From contig JBMHCR010000024.1 in NCBI GenBank assembly GCA_049889815.1, positions 62,001-126,000 of the forward strand: DNA of 64,000 nucleotides. The letters are read 5' to 3'. How positions within the stretch are numbered: the first letter of the stretch is position 1; every line of letters starts with the position of its first letter. Source of the DNA: JBPOFY01 sp049889815. GTDB lineage: Bacteria; Verrucomicrobiota; Verrucomicrobiia; Opitutales; Coraliomargaritaceae. The notes beneath the pieces are model-generated. The model ran no database searches. It had not been told where the DNA came from and worked only from the letters and a program-made list of their open reading frames with translations. Shown in pieces: positions 27,581-35,338 of this stretch. The position numbers and the translations under genes were made by a program.

Positions 27581-29542
27581 CTAGTTTGCGATCGGAAATC
27601 CTGCACGTTCTGGGTATTTGTCGATAAACTTTTGAAAGATGTCCTTAGCGATGGGTCCCGCGGTTGAGCCCCCATGGTAGCTGTCATTGGCGCTCGTTCC
27701 TTCGACCATAACTGCGACTGCGATTTGCGGGTCATTTGCTGGAGCGAAGCCAACGAACCAGGCTAGGTTCACATCTTCTCCATGCGCGCGAAAATCAGCT
27801 GTTCCCGTCTTGCCGGCTATCGGTAGGCCTTCGATTTGCACAAGTCGACCGGTACCGCCGGGACCAACAACTCGCTGCATGCCGTTCCAAAGATTTTCGT
27901 ATTGTTTGCGGGTTAGCCCAATCGGTTCACCGCCATGGTTGATTTTCATCGCTTCTTCGCGACTGAGCGCTTTAAGGGTGGGAATAGTTCGCGTTTCACC
28001 CCTGGCTATAGATGCGATGACCGTCGCCATCTGCAGCGGAGTCACGAGTAGGAAGCCTTGCCCAATCGAGGTGTTTGCAGTGTCGCCCGGAACCCAGCCG
28101 GCACCGATTTTTTTGCGCTTCCATTCCTTGCTTGGGACCACAAGCCGGCTGGTCTCGTAGGGTACTTCGATGTCTGTTTTGACATCGAGTCCAAAGCGCT
28201 TCGCTTCAGCACTAATCACATCAATGCCTATTCGTAGCCCTTCATCGTAGTAAAACACATTACAGCTGCCTTCGATGGCCGCTGCGAGGTCGACAACGCC
28301 ATGACCATTGGGGGCGTGGCAGCGGAAAATGCGGTTGCCGACACGGTAAACCCCGGTGCAGTCGTGTTCGGTTTCGGTGTCGAAAGTGCCGGCACGTAAG
28401 CCTGCGATGGAGGTTATGAGCTTGAAGGTCGAACCGGGGGGGTAGGATAGCTGAAGTGCGCGATTGAGCCATGCTCCGCGCTCGTTTATTTCATTAAATG
28501 TCGCTCGCGGGATGAAAGGGCTGAGTTCGTTCAAGTTATAGCTTGGGTGGCTTGCGATCGTAAGCACTTCGCCAGTGTTGACGTCGAGTACCACAACCGC
28601 TCCGGTTCGTTCACCAAGGGCCGTCTCTGCAACTCGTTGCAAGTCGATATCGATGCTGGTGATCAAATCTTCGCCCTGCCGAGGAGGCTGCATCTCTAGA
28701 AGCGTATCTTGAAAACCTAGTGGATCGACGCGCCACATTTCGGTGCCAATGCTGCCTGACAGAAATTCGTCAAAGTGACGCTCGAGTCCGGTTTTTCCCT
28801 GCTTAGTCTTGAAAGTGAAGGTTTTGATTCCGTCTTTGGGTATTACTTTCAGATCTGGATTTACCTTCTGCACATATCCGAGTGTGTGCGCAGCCGCCAT
28901 GCCGTATGGGTAGTAGCGAGCGGTACCTGTGTGGATGCGGATTGGAGAGATGTTTGGGTTCGGATGTAGTTGTTCAATGAGTTTCGCGTAATCGTCGGGA
29001 TCAAGGTCTTCGACGAGGGGTAATGGTAGGAGCAGCTGCTCATTGAAATGTCGCATTACCTTGCTCTGTGCGATGGTGTCGTTGCGGCCGGTGATGGCAT
29101 TGATTTGGTCCAGATACTTCCGAATTACGTTCATACGTGCTTCCCAGCCGCAGTCACTTCGATTGGCAATCGGTGGTTGATCTGGACGTTCTTCCGCCGC
29201 TGTATTTTCAAATTCTTCGAGTAGCTTGGCGTCGGCGGCATTGCGGACGGCGACAAACTCTTTGCGAAACTCCTTGCGTAGATCGTCGAGATAGACTGCA
29301 GCCGAATAGTGCGGTCGGTTGCCGACAAGGAGCTTGCCGTTGCGGTCGTATATATCGCCACGTGGTCCCGGTTTTAGGATACGGCGCTCGGTCTGACGTT
29401 TTTCGATTTCTTTGAATTCGCTGGTTGCGATGAGTTGACTCCAAGCAAGGCCGACGATCAGCACGGTACTCATTCCGAGGACGAGCCAGAGAAAAAATAG
29501 GATGCGCGGATTCTCGCCTTTATGCACATCGTATTGGCTCAT
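27581..29542 (-). CDS. mrdA: Penicillin-binding protein 2 (peptidoglycan transpeptidase)
   Basis: A class B PBP of 653 residues that cross-links peptidoglycan during side-wall elongation. There is one N-terminal transmembrane anchor (about 13-35), then the pedestal/dimerisation domain (RRILKPGPRGDIYDRNG near 52). The transpeptidase domain has SxxK as STFK in YPPGSTFKL, SxN as SCN in EGSCNVFYY, and KTG in AGKTGTADF. Its start overlaps the mreD stop by four bases. It is the last gene of the mreBCD-mrdA group; rodA does not follow. Confidence 0.96.
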   Translation of the reverse strand: MSQYDVHKGENPRILFFLWLVLGMSTVLIVGLAWSQLIATSEFKEIEKRQTERRILKPGPRGDIYDRNGKLLVGNRPHYSAAVYLDDLRKEFRKEFVAVRNAADAKLLEEFENTAAEERPDQPPIANRSDCGWEARMNVIRKYLDQINAITGRNDTIAQSKVMRHFNEQLLLPLPLVEDLDPDDYAKLIEQLHPNPNISPIRIHTGTARYYPYGMAAAHTLGYVQKVNPDLKVIPKDGIKTFTFKTKQGKTGLERHFDEFLSGSIGTEMWRVDPLGFQDTLLEMQPPRQGEDLITSIDIDLQRVAETALGERTGAVVVLDVNTGEVLTIASHPSYNLNELSPFIPRATFNEINERGAWLNRALQLSYPPGSTFKLITSIAGLRAGTFDTETEHDCTGVYRVGNRIFRCHAPNGHGVVDLAAAIEGSCNVFYYDEGLRIGIDVISAEAKRFGLDVKTDIEVPYETSRLVVPSKEWKRKKIGAGWVPGDTANTSIGQGFLLVTPLQMATVIASIARGETRTIPTLKALSREEAMKINHGGEPIGLTRKQYENLWNGMQRVVGPGGTGRLVQIEGLPIAGKTGTADFRAHGEDVNLAWFVGFAPANDPQIAVAVMVEGTSANDSYHGGSTAGPIAKDIFQKFIDKYPERAGFPIAN

Positions 29543-30069
29543 GTAATGGGGAAGTCTTCAGGTTCAGTTTCAAGGCGGCAAAGCTCAAAAAGTAGTCTCT
29601 GCAAGTTAAAGAACCAAGGTGCGACTATCAATAGCAGTAGGTGGGATAGTAGTGATGTCGATACGACCTGTATCCAAAACCCAGATACGCTTAAGTGTTT
29701 GAAGCCAGTGATAAGGGTGAGGAGCACGATGCAGCCAAAATTGCAACTGTGGGCGAGAATGTTTGGGTGATAGTTGTGCTCCGCACGGAAGCGAAACCGG
29801 ACCTGGAAAATGAAGGCACCCATGGACAGGAAGCCGATGGTTATCAAGCCGAATGGGACAGGGAGCGCCGCATCGACCCATAGGCCGCTCAGCAGCATGC
29901 AGAAAAAGTAGGATCGATGCCGAAGGAAGATGGCAGGAAGCACGAGCATCGGGCCCAGAAGAACCAGGTAGAGTGACCAATCACTGAGCGCGGAGTTGAG
30001 CAGCATCGTTAGATACAAAAGTAAGGCATTTGTACCCAGCATAATGATAATGCGTGGATCAAGGAACAT
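29539..30069 (-). CDS. mreD: Rod shape-determining membrane protein MreD
   Basis: A 176-residue hydrophobic protein with about five transmembrane segments (near 9-27, 31-50, 54-90, 112-128 and 135-157). Sequence conservation of MreD is low, so the call rests on size, topology, the LSGLWVDAALPVPFG segment typical of MreD, and position between mreC and mrdA. It overlaps mreC by 11 bases and mrdA by four, which implies coupled translation. MreD works with MreC to activate PBP2 in the elongasome. Confidence 0.88.
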   Translation of the reverse strand: MFLDPRIIIMLGTNALLLYLTMLLNSALSDWSLYLVLLGPMLVLPAIFLRHRSYFFCMLLSGLWVDAALPVPFGLITIGFLSMGAFIFQVRFRFRAEHNYHPNILAHSCNFGCIVLLTLITGFKHLSVSGFWIQVVSTSLLSHLLLLIVAPWFFNLQRLLFELCRLETEPEDFPIT

Positions 30070-30910
30070 CGTTTTCGAGTTCGATTGGATTTAAAGGAAT
30101 TAAGACGGACACTTCGTGCAGGTTGAGTAGGCGCTCGTCGAGAATGACGTCCCCAGTTTGGAAAATGCCGGTGCTGCCAGGTTCCAACCAACTTACGGTG
30201 CCGATCGTTAGCCCCGCGGGGAAGGTGCCACCTAGGCTGGTGGATACAAGTTTGAGCGGCGCCTGTGAATTTGCGAGAATATCCTGTGGCGCGTCGTTTA
30301 CCGAACCGCGCGCTCGTCCGAAGCCAGTTTGCACGACTCCCCGATAGACGACGGGCCTACCGTCAGTTTCGAAGGTTGCCGCCATGCGAAAGTCGGGGCT
30401 AGTCACGAGCTCCACCCGGCTAGTGAAAGCGTTCACTTCAATTACGCGGCCGACCACTCCGCCAGAAAAGATCACTGCGGCGCCCTCTGGGATCCCGTAA
30501 TCACGCCCCTTGCGAATGATGATGTGTTGCCACCACGCGCTAAGGTCGCGTCGAACTACTCGCGCGACTTCATAGCGAAATTCGCGGCGGCTTGGCATAT
30601 TCAGAACGGCTTCTAGGCGTTCGACTTCTGCTTGGAGTGACTCATTGCGTTGCGAAATGTATTGGTAGTAGGCCTTTTTGCGCGCAAGCTCGCGACCGGC
30701 CTCGATGAGCTCGATTTTTGAGTGACTGCGCCGCGCCCAGAAGCCCTGTAAGTCCTGAATGTAAGAGCTGACGACCCAAGCTGGTGCTTGAAACTCAGTG
30801 AAGCTAGCTTTGGTTAAGGATTTTAGAATGGGTGGCACGATCCACCAAACGACGAGGAAGGCACCAAGAGCGACCAGCGGTTTCAGCTTATCGAGGCGTA
30901 GTTTCGCCAC
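30059..30910 (-). CDS. mreC: Rod shape-determining protein MreC
   Basis: A 283-residue MreC. It has a short cytoplasmic N-terminus, a transmembrane helix (about 12-30), a coiled coil (about 65-98, ending QAEVERLEAVLNM), and a periplasmic beta-rich domain. The beta domain contains the family block DYGIPEGAAVIFSGGVVGRV and, near the end, PAGLTIGTV. MreC forms periplasmic filaments that link MreB with PBP2. It starts nine bases after mreB. Confidence 0.94.
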   Translation of the reverse strand: MAKLRLDKLKPLVALGAFLVVWWIVPPILKSLTKASFTEFQAPAWVVSSYIQDLQGFWARRSHSKIELIEAGRELARKKAYYQYISQRNESLQAEVERLEAVLNMPSRREFRYEVARVVRRDLSAWWQHIIIRKGRDYGIPEGAAVIFSGGVVGRVIEVNAFTSRVELVTSPDFRMAATFETDGRPVVYRGVVQTGFGRARGSVNDAPQDILANSQAPLKLVSTSLGGTFPAGLTIGTVSWLEPGSTGIFQTGDVILDERLLNLHEVSVLIPLNPIELENDVP

Positions 30911-30919
30911 CTTTCGGGG

Positions 30920-31942
30920 TTAGCTTTTAGGGTTCCCGGTGAGGTCTTTCAGGAGAAAGGCCAGTTCGTGCAGCACCATTCCGGTGCCGTTAGCAACCGC
31001 GCTGAGCGGATCTTCTGCAATGATAACCGGTAGGCCAGTGGCATCGCTGAGTTGTTGATCCAGACCGCGAATCATTGCGCCACCACCCGCGAGAAAGAAT
31101 CCACGGTCGACTAGGTCTGCAGACAGTTCCGGAGGGCAGCGCTCGAGCGCGTTGCGCACCAATTCCACAATGGATGCAATTGTGTCGGCAAGTGCCTCGC
31201 GAATTTCCTGAGAGGTGATGGTGATCGTTTTCGGTAGGCCAGCGACTGAGTCACGACCACGCACCTCCATGGAAACTTCTTCTTCGAGCGGGAAAGCCGA
31301 ACCGACCCTGATCTTAATCTCTTCGGCTGTACGTTCGCCGATCATCAAATTGTATGCGCGCTTCATGTAGTTGACAATCGCACTGTCGATTTCATCGCCT
31401 CCGACACGGATACTCTTGGTATAAACCACACCCGCGAGTGAGATGATTGCGACTTCTGTCGTGCCGCCGCCGATATCGACGATCATGTTGGCTGCCGGTT
31501 CATCGATTGGGAGCCCAACGCCGATCGCGGCGGCCATGGGCTCTTCGAGAAGCACCACATCGCGCGCCCCCGCACGGATCGCAGAATCTTTCACCGCACG
31601 TCGCTCCACTTCGGTAATACCCGATGGTACAGCAACCACAATGCGTGGTGCTACAAACGTTTTCTTTCGGTTCACCTTGTTGATGAAATACCGCAGCATG
31701 GCCTCAGTGATCTCAAAATCGGCGATCACTCCGTCCTTCATTGGGCGTATCGCTGTGATGTTGCCGGGTGTGCGACCGAGCATCTTTTTCGCTTCGGCAC
31801 CGACCGCACAGACTTTTTTTGTGGACGTGTATATCGCCACTACACTCGGCTCGCGCAGCACGATACCTTTTTCCTTTGCAAACACGAGCGTGTTGGCTGT
31901 TCCGAGGTCGATGCCGATGTCGTTGGAGAGGAGTCCGATCAC
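30920..31942 (-). CDS. mreB: Actin-like cytoskeletal protein MreB
   Basis: A 340-residue bacterial actin. The phosphate-1 loop is DLGTANTLV (near 12), the GRTPGNI segment is near 57, the phosphate-2 motif is VDIGGGTTEVAIISL and the adenosine motif is FLAGGGAMIRGL. It polymerises on the inner membrane and positions cell-wall synthesis. It is the first gene of the mreB-mreC-mreD-mrdA run; the 100 bases before ATG 31942 should hold the promoter. Confidence 0.97.
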   Translation of the reverse strand: MIGLLSNDIGIDLGTANTLVFAKEKGIVLREPSVVAIYTSTKKVCAVGAEAKKMLGRTPGNITAIRPMKDGVIADFEITEAMLRYFINKVNRKKTFVAPRIVVAVPSGITEVERRAVKDSAIRAGARDVVLLEEPMAAAIGVGLPIDEPAANMIVDIGGGTTEVAIISLAGVVYTKSIRVGGDEIDSAIVNYMKRAYNLMIGERTAEEIKIRVGSAFPLEEEVSMEVRGRDSVAGLPKTITITSQEIREALADTIASIVELVRNALERCPPELSADLVDRGFFLAGGGAMIRGLDQQLSDATGLPVIIAEDPLSAVANGTGMVLHELAFLLKDLTGNPKS

Positions 31943-32042
31943 TGAATGGGAGGTTTGAAAAGAGTGTGCTGAGCTTCGGTCGATTTTTCCTATGAAAGCA
32001 TTTGAATGTCAAATAATTACCTTAGAGACGGAGGATTAGTCG

Positions 32043-33224
32043 TTAGCCGACGATTTTGAAGAAAACGCGCTTGCCGGCCTGGAAAATAGCCTCACCCGAA
32101 GGTGGGGTGATTTCGGCGTTTGGGTCGCTCTGCTTTTTACCGTCAACCTTCACTGCGCCTTGTTGAATCAAGCGGCGAATCGCGCCTTTACTCTCGAAAA
32201 GATCCGACTGTGCCATCACTTCAAAAAGCGGTGCGCTTTTCGCATCGCCGAGTAGGTCCGACCAAGTAAAGGTGGGCATGTCGTCAGGCAGCTTATTCTT
32301 GGAAAACACCTGTTCGAACTGCTCGAGCTGGTGCTTGCCCTCCTGCATCGAGTGGAATTGCCCGACGAGGGAGCTGGCGAGTTGCTTCTTCGCGTCCATT
32401 GGATGGCCTGCCTTGAGGCGCTCGATTTGGGGTTCGCTGGATTCCAGTAGGAGCTGGTAGTAGACCCACATCGTGTCGTCGCTGATCGACATGATCTTGC
32501 CGAACATATCCTTAGGCGAGTCGGTAAACGCGATATAGTTGTCGGCGCTTTTCGACATCTTCTTAGTGCCGTCGAGACCGACGAGCAGTGGCATCGTGAT
32601 CACTGCCTGCTCCATTTTGCCGGCATCCTTCTGTAGGGCACGACCGACAAGCATGTTGAAGAGCTGGTCCGTGCCACCGATTTCGACATCCGCATTCAGG
32701 TAGAGGGAATCGTAGCCCTGGATGAGTGGATACATGAACTCGATCATCGAGATCGGAGCGTTGCTGGCGTAGCGCTTGGCAAAATCGTCCCGCTCAAGCA
32801 TGCGGGCAACCGTCATTTTGCGGGCGAGTTTCAGGCAATCTTCAAAACTCATCTTATTGAACCACTCGCTGTTGTAAACGACGGTGGTTTTTTCCTCATC
32901 AAGGATCTTGAAGGCCTGCTCGAGATAAGTCTCTGCATTGTCGACGATCTCCTCCTTGGTAAGCACTGGGCGTGTGCTGGAGCGACCGGATGGGTCGCCA
33001 ATCAAGGTGGTAAAATCCCCAATGATTAGGATGGCTTCGTGGCCAAGGTCTTGAAACTGGCGGAGCTTGTTGAACACGACCAAGTGTCCGAAGGTCAGAT
33101 CTGGGCGTGTGGGGTCGACGCCAAGTTTTACGCGCAGTGGGCGGCTGCCATGCATACGGTCTTCGAGTTCTGCGTCACCGATGATGGTCTCGGTATTGGT
33201 ACGAATAGTGTCGATCAGGCTCAT
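32043..33224 (-). CDS. tyrS: Tyrosyl-tRNA synthetase
   Basis: A class I synthetase of 393 residues. The HIGH motif appears as FGHL in PDLTFGHLVVFN, and KMSKS is exact in KKMSKSADN. A C-terminal S4-like RNA-binding domain holds RRLIQQGAVKVDG. It charges tRNA(Tyr). A set of seven-base repeats sits eight bases upstream of its ATG (33233-33260). No T-box leader was seen in the 109 bases to the next gene. Confidence 0.96.
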   Translation of the reverse strand: MSLIDTIRTNTETIIGDAELEDRMHGSRPLRVKLGVDPTRPDLTFGHLVVFNKLRQFQDLGHEAILIIGDFTTLIGDPSGRSSTRPVLTKEEIVDNAETYLEQAFKILDEEKTTVVYNSEWFNKMSFEDCLKLARKMTVARMLERDDFAKRYASNAPISMIEFMYPLIQGYDSLYLNADVEIGGTDQLFNMLVGRALQKDAGKMEQAVITMPLLVGLDGTKKMSKSADNYIAFTDSPKDMFGKIMSISDDTMWVYYQLLLESSEPQIERLKAGHPMDAKKQLASSLVGQFHSMQEGKHQLEQFEQVFSKNKLPDDMPTFTWSDLLGDAKSAPLFEVMAQSDLFESKGAIRRLIQQGAVKVDGKKQSDPNAEITPPSGEAIFQAGKRVFFKIVG

Positions 33225-33232
33225 TTAAGAGG

Positions 33233-33260
33233 AGTCAGAAGTTGGGAGTTAAAAGTTAGA
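33233..33260. repeat. Four tandem heptads upstream of tyrS
   Basis: Four seven-base units, all starting AGT on the plus strand, follow each other without a gap: AGTCAGA, AGTTGGG, AGTTAAA and AGTTAGA. The array begins eight bases from the tyrS start codon, inside its leader. Similar-period arrays with different units occur at other leaders in this window. Confidence 0.7.
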
Positions 33261-33333
33261 AGCGATTTCTATCAAGATTACCTCCAAACTGAGACCGCCA
33301 TCGCCTCCGTAAAGGAAAAACAACGCTTTGCTG

Positions 33334-33912
33334 CTAGTTCTGTGCGTTGATACGCTGGCGGACTGCTTCGTAGAGACAAACACCAGCGGAAACCGAAACA
33401 TTTAAGCAGTCGACGGAGCCTGCCATCGGGATGCGAACCAAGCGGTCGCAGTGGTCTCCGGTGACCTTACGCAGACCCCAGCCTTCGCTGCCGAGAATGA
33501 AGGCAGTCGGGCCTTTCATATTGACGTGGTAGAGCGAGTCGTTGCCACGGTCGGAGGTGCCAACGATTTGGATACCGCGCTCCTTCAGCTTTGCGATGAG
33601 CTGGCTAAAATTTTTTATTTTGAGGAAGGGTACATCGTCGGCGCCGCCACAGGAAATATCGCGCACGGTCGGCGTGATGCCGACGGCGCCTTTCACGGGA
33701 GCCAGCACCGCAGTCACGCCCGCACCCGATGCCGAGCGCAGACAAGCCCCGAGGTTGTGCGGGTCCTGTACCCCCTCGAGTAGGAGCAGCAACGGGTTTT
33801 CCGTGCGGTCGATGAGCTCGAAGAGATCGTGCTCGTCTTCAATGTGCACGACGGCAGCCGACGCGGAGTGCCGCGGTGGTTTTTTGATTTTATGAATGGA
33901 GTTTCTTCCCAT
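33334..33912 (-). CDS. SpoU/TrmH-family rRNA 2'-O-methyltransferase (RlmB-like)
   Basis: A 192-residue SPOUT methyltransferase with the three TrmH-family motifs: LEGVQDPHNLGACLRSA (motif 1), FILGSEGWGL (motif 2) and IPMAGSVDCLNVSVSAGVCLYE (motif 3). They form the trefoil-knot SAM site. The closest well-known relative is RlmB (23S rRNA Gm2251), but that enzyme has about 240 residues with an N-terminal L30e-like RNA-binding domain, which is nearly all missing here. The exact target is therefore uncertain. Confidence 0.88.
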   Translation of the reverse strand: MGRNSIHKIKKPPRHSASAAVVHIEDEHDLFELIDRTENPLLLLLEGVQDPHNLGACLRSASGAGVTAVLAPVKGAVGITPTVRDISCGGADDVPFLKIKNFSQLIAKLKERGIQIVGTSDRGNDSLYHVNMKGPTAFILGSEGWGLRKVTGDHCDRLVRIPMAGSVDCLNVSVSAGVCLYEAVRQRINAQN

Positions 33913-33931
33913 GGGATGTGAGGAATTTTTT

Positions 33932-34009
33932 GTAGGGGCGCGACTTGACGCGCCCGAGATGGGTCTGACTCTTCACGACGACGGCGGGCGCGTCAAGTCG
34001 CGCCCCTAC
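33932..34009. repeat. Perfect 25-bp inverted repeat (REP-like)
   Basis: Arms at 33932-33956 and 33985-34009 are exact reverse complements over 25 bases and enclose 28 bases. Each arm is itself partly palindromic (GCGCGACTTGACGCGC). The element begins two bases beyond the stop codon of the small gene at 34012 and ends 19 bases before the methyltransferase start. It could fold into a long cruciform or act as a terminator, but the sequence looks like a dispersed REP/MITE-type element. Confidence 0.85.
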
Positions 34010-34011
34010 GG

Positions 34012-34248
34012 TTAATACCAGGTGTCTTCTCCTCGCTTCATGAATTGGTAGAGTCCAAATAAACAGGCACCTGTGAAAAACTTAATTCCGACAAAGCCGT
34101 AGTATTCCTGTCCATCGGCTTCCTTGGTTACAGTTCGTGTAATACGACTACCGCGCCTACCGGAACTAAGCGTGCTTTCACCAGTGTAGAGGTCGTAAAA
34201 TCCGGAAGACGTTGGAAGTAGCGCGAGAAATAAAACAAACCACTTCAT
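34012..34248 (-). CDS. Small secreted or membrane hypothetical protein
   Basis: A 78-residue frame from ATG 34248, 14 bases after the ruvB stop on the same strand. A hydrophobic N-terminal segment (about 1-16) could be a signal or anchor. A basic middle (SSGRRGSRITRT) and a second hydrophobic segment (about 51-67, GFVGIKFFTGACLFGLYQF) follow. No domain is recognised. The pattern is coding-like, and the position suggests co-transcription with ruvB. Confidence 0.55.
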   Translation of the reverse strand: MKWFVLFLALLPTSSGFYDLYTGESTLSSGRRGSRITRTVTKEADGQEYYGFVGIKFFTGACLFGLYQFMKRGEDTWY

Positions 34249-34262
34249 TTAAAATGTGCGGA

Positions 34263-35309
34263 TTATATCAACTCACCCTGCACGCCGCCTTGTGGCTCAA
34301 GCCCGATGACTTCCCAGCCTTTATTGGTGAGCACACGGCCCTGCGCAGTGCGTTGCAGGTAGCCTTCTTGGATGAGGAAAGGTTCGTGGACTTCTTCGAG
34401 GGTGTGAGCTTCTTCGCTGACCGCGACAGCGACGGTGCCGAGGCCGACGGGGCCACCTTTGTAGTTCTGCGCCATTACACGCATCACTTGTTTGTCCATT
34501 TCGTCGAGACCGCGTTGGTCGATTTCTAGGAGCTCTAGTGCCGCGGAGGCCATTGCTTGATTGATCACACCGTCGCCACGCTGTTGCGCGTAATCGCGGC
34601 AGAAGTTGACCAGGTTGTTGGCGATGCGTGGGGTGCCGCGCGCACGGCGAGCTATTTCGGCGGCGCCGTCGCTCTGAAACTTTACATCGAGCAGGTTGCA
34701 GGTGCGCTCGACGATACCCTGCAAAGTCTTATGATCGTAGTAGCTGAGGCGGGATTGAAGCGTGAACCGGCTACGAAGTGGCGCGGTGAGGAGACCCATG
34801 CGGGTGGTTGCGCCGAGCAGGGTGAAGCGCGGCAGTGAAAGGCGCACGCTGCGGGCGTTGGGCCCCTGATCGATCATGATGTCGATACGGAAGTCTTCCA
34901 TCGCAGAGTAGAGGTATTCTTCGACGGTCTTCGAGATGCGGTGGATTTCATCGATAAAAAGGATGTCGCCCTCGTTGAGGTTGGTGAGCAGGCCTGCGAG
35001 GTCGGCAGGTTTATCGATCACCGGGCCCGATGTGATGCTAACTTGCTTGCCCATCTCGTGTCCGAGGAGGAGTGATAGGGTCGTCTTGCCCAGCCCCGGA
35101 GGCCCACTCAGTAAAATATGATTCAGCGGTTCTTCGCGATCACGCGCGGCACCGACCATGACCTTGAGGCGCTCAATGGTCTTGGGCTGTCCGGCGAAGT
35201 CGTCGAACGAAAGCGGACGCAGCATCGACTCTTCCGAGCTGATGGGGTCAGCAAGCGTTTGCTCGATAAACTGAGTGCCAGTGGGCGGATTTTCGGGTGT
35301 GAACGACAT
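34263..35309 (-). CDS. ruvB: Holliday junction branch migration helicase RuvB
   Basis: A 348-residue AAA+ ATPase. Walker A is GPPGLGKTT (near 69), Walker B is ILFIDEIHR, sensor 1 is LLGATTR, the arginine finger region is LRSRF, and the C-terminal winged helix contains GPVGLGTVAVAVSEE and PFLIQEGYLQRTAQGR. It drives branch migration with RuvA. Neither ruvA nor ruvC is adjacent. Confidence 0.97.
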   Translation of the reverse strand: MSFTPENPPTGTQFIEQTLADPISSEESMLRPLSFDDFAGQPKTIERLKVMVGAARDREEPLNHILLSGPPGLGKTTLSLLLGHEMGKQVSITSGPVIDKPADLAGLLTNLNEGDILFIDEIHRISKTVEEYLYSAMEDFRIDIMIDQGPNARSVRLSLPRFTLLGATTRMGLLTAPLRSRFTLQSRLSYYDHKTLQGIVERTCNLLDVKFQSDGAAEIARRARGTPRIANNLVNFCRDYAQQRGDGVINQAMASAALELLEIDQRGLDEMDKQVMRVMAQNYKGGPVGLGTVAVAVSEEAHTLEEVHEPFLIQEGYLQRTAQGRVLTNKGWEVIGLEPQGGVQGELI

Positions 35310-35338
35310 GTGTGTGTTAGCACAACAGTCTCTGCCAC

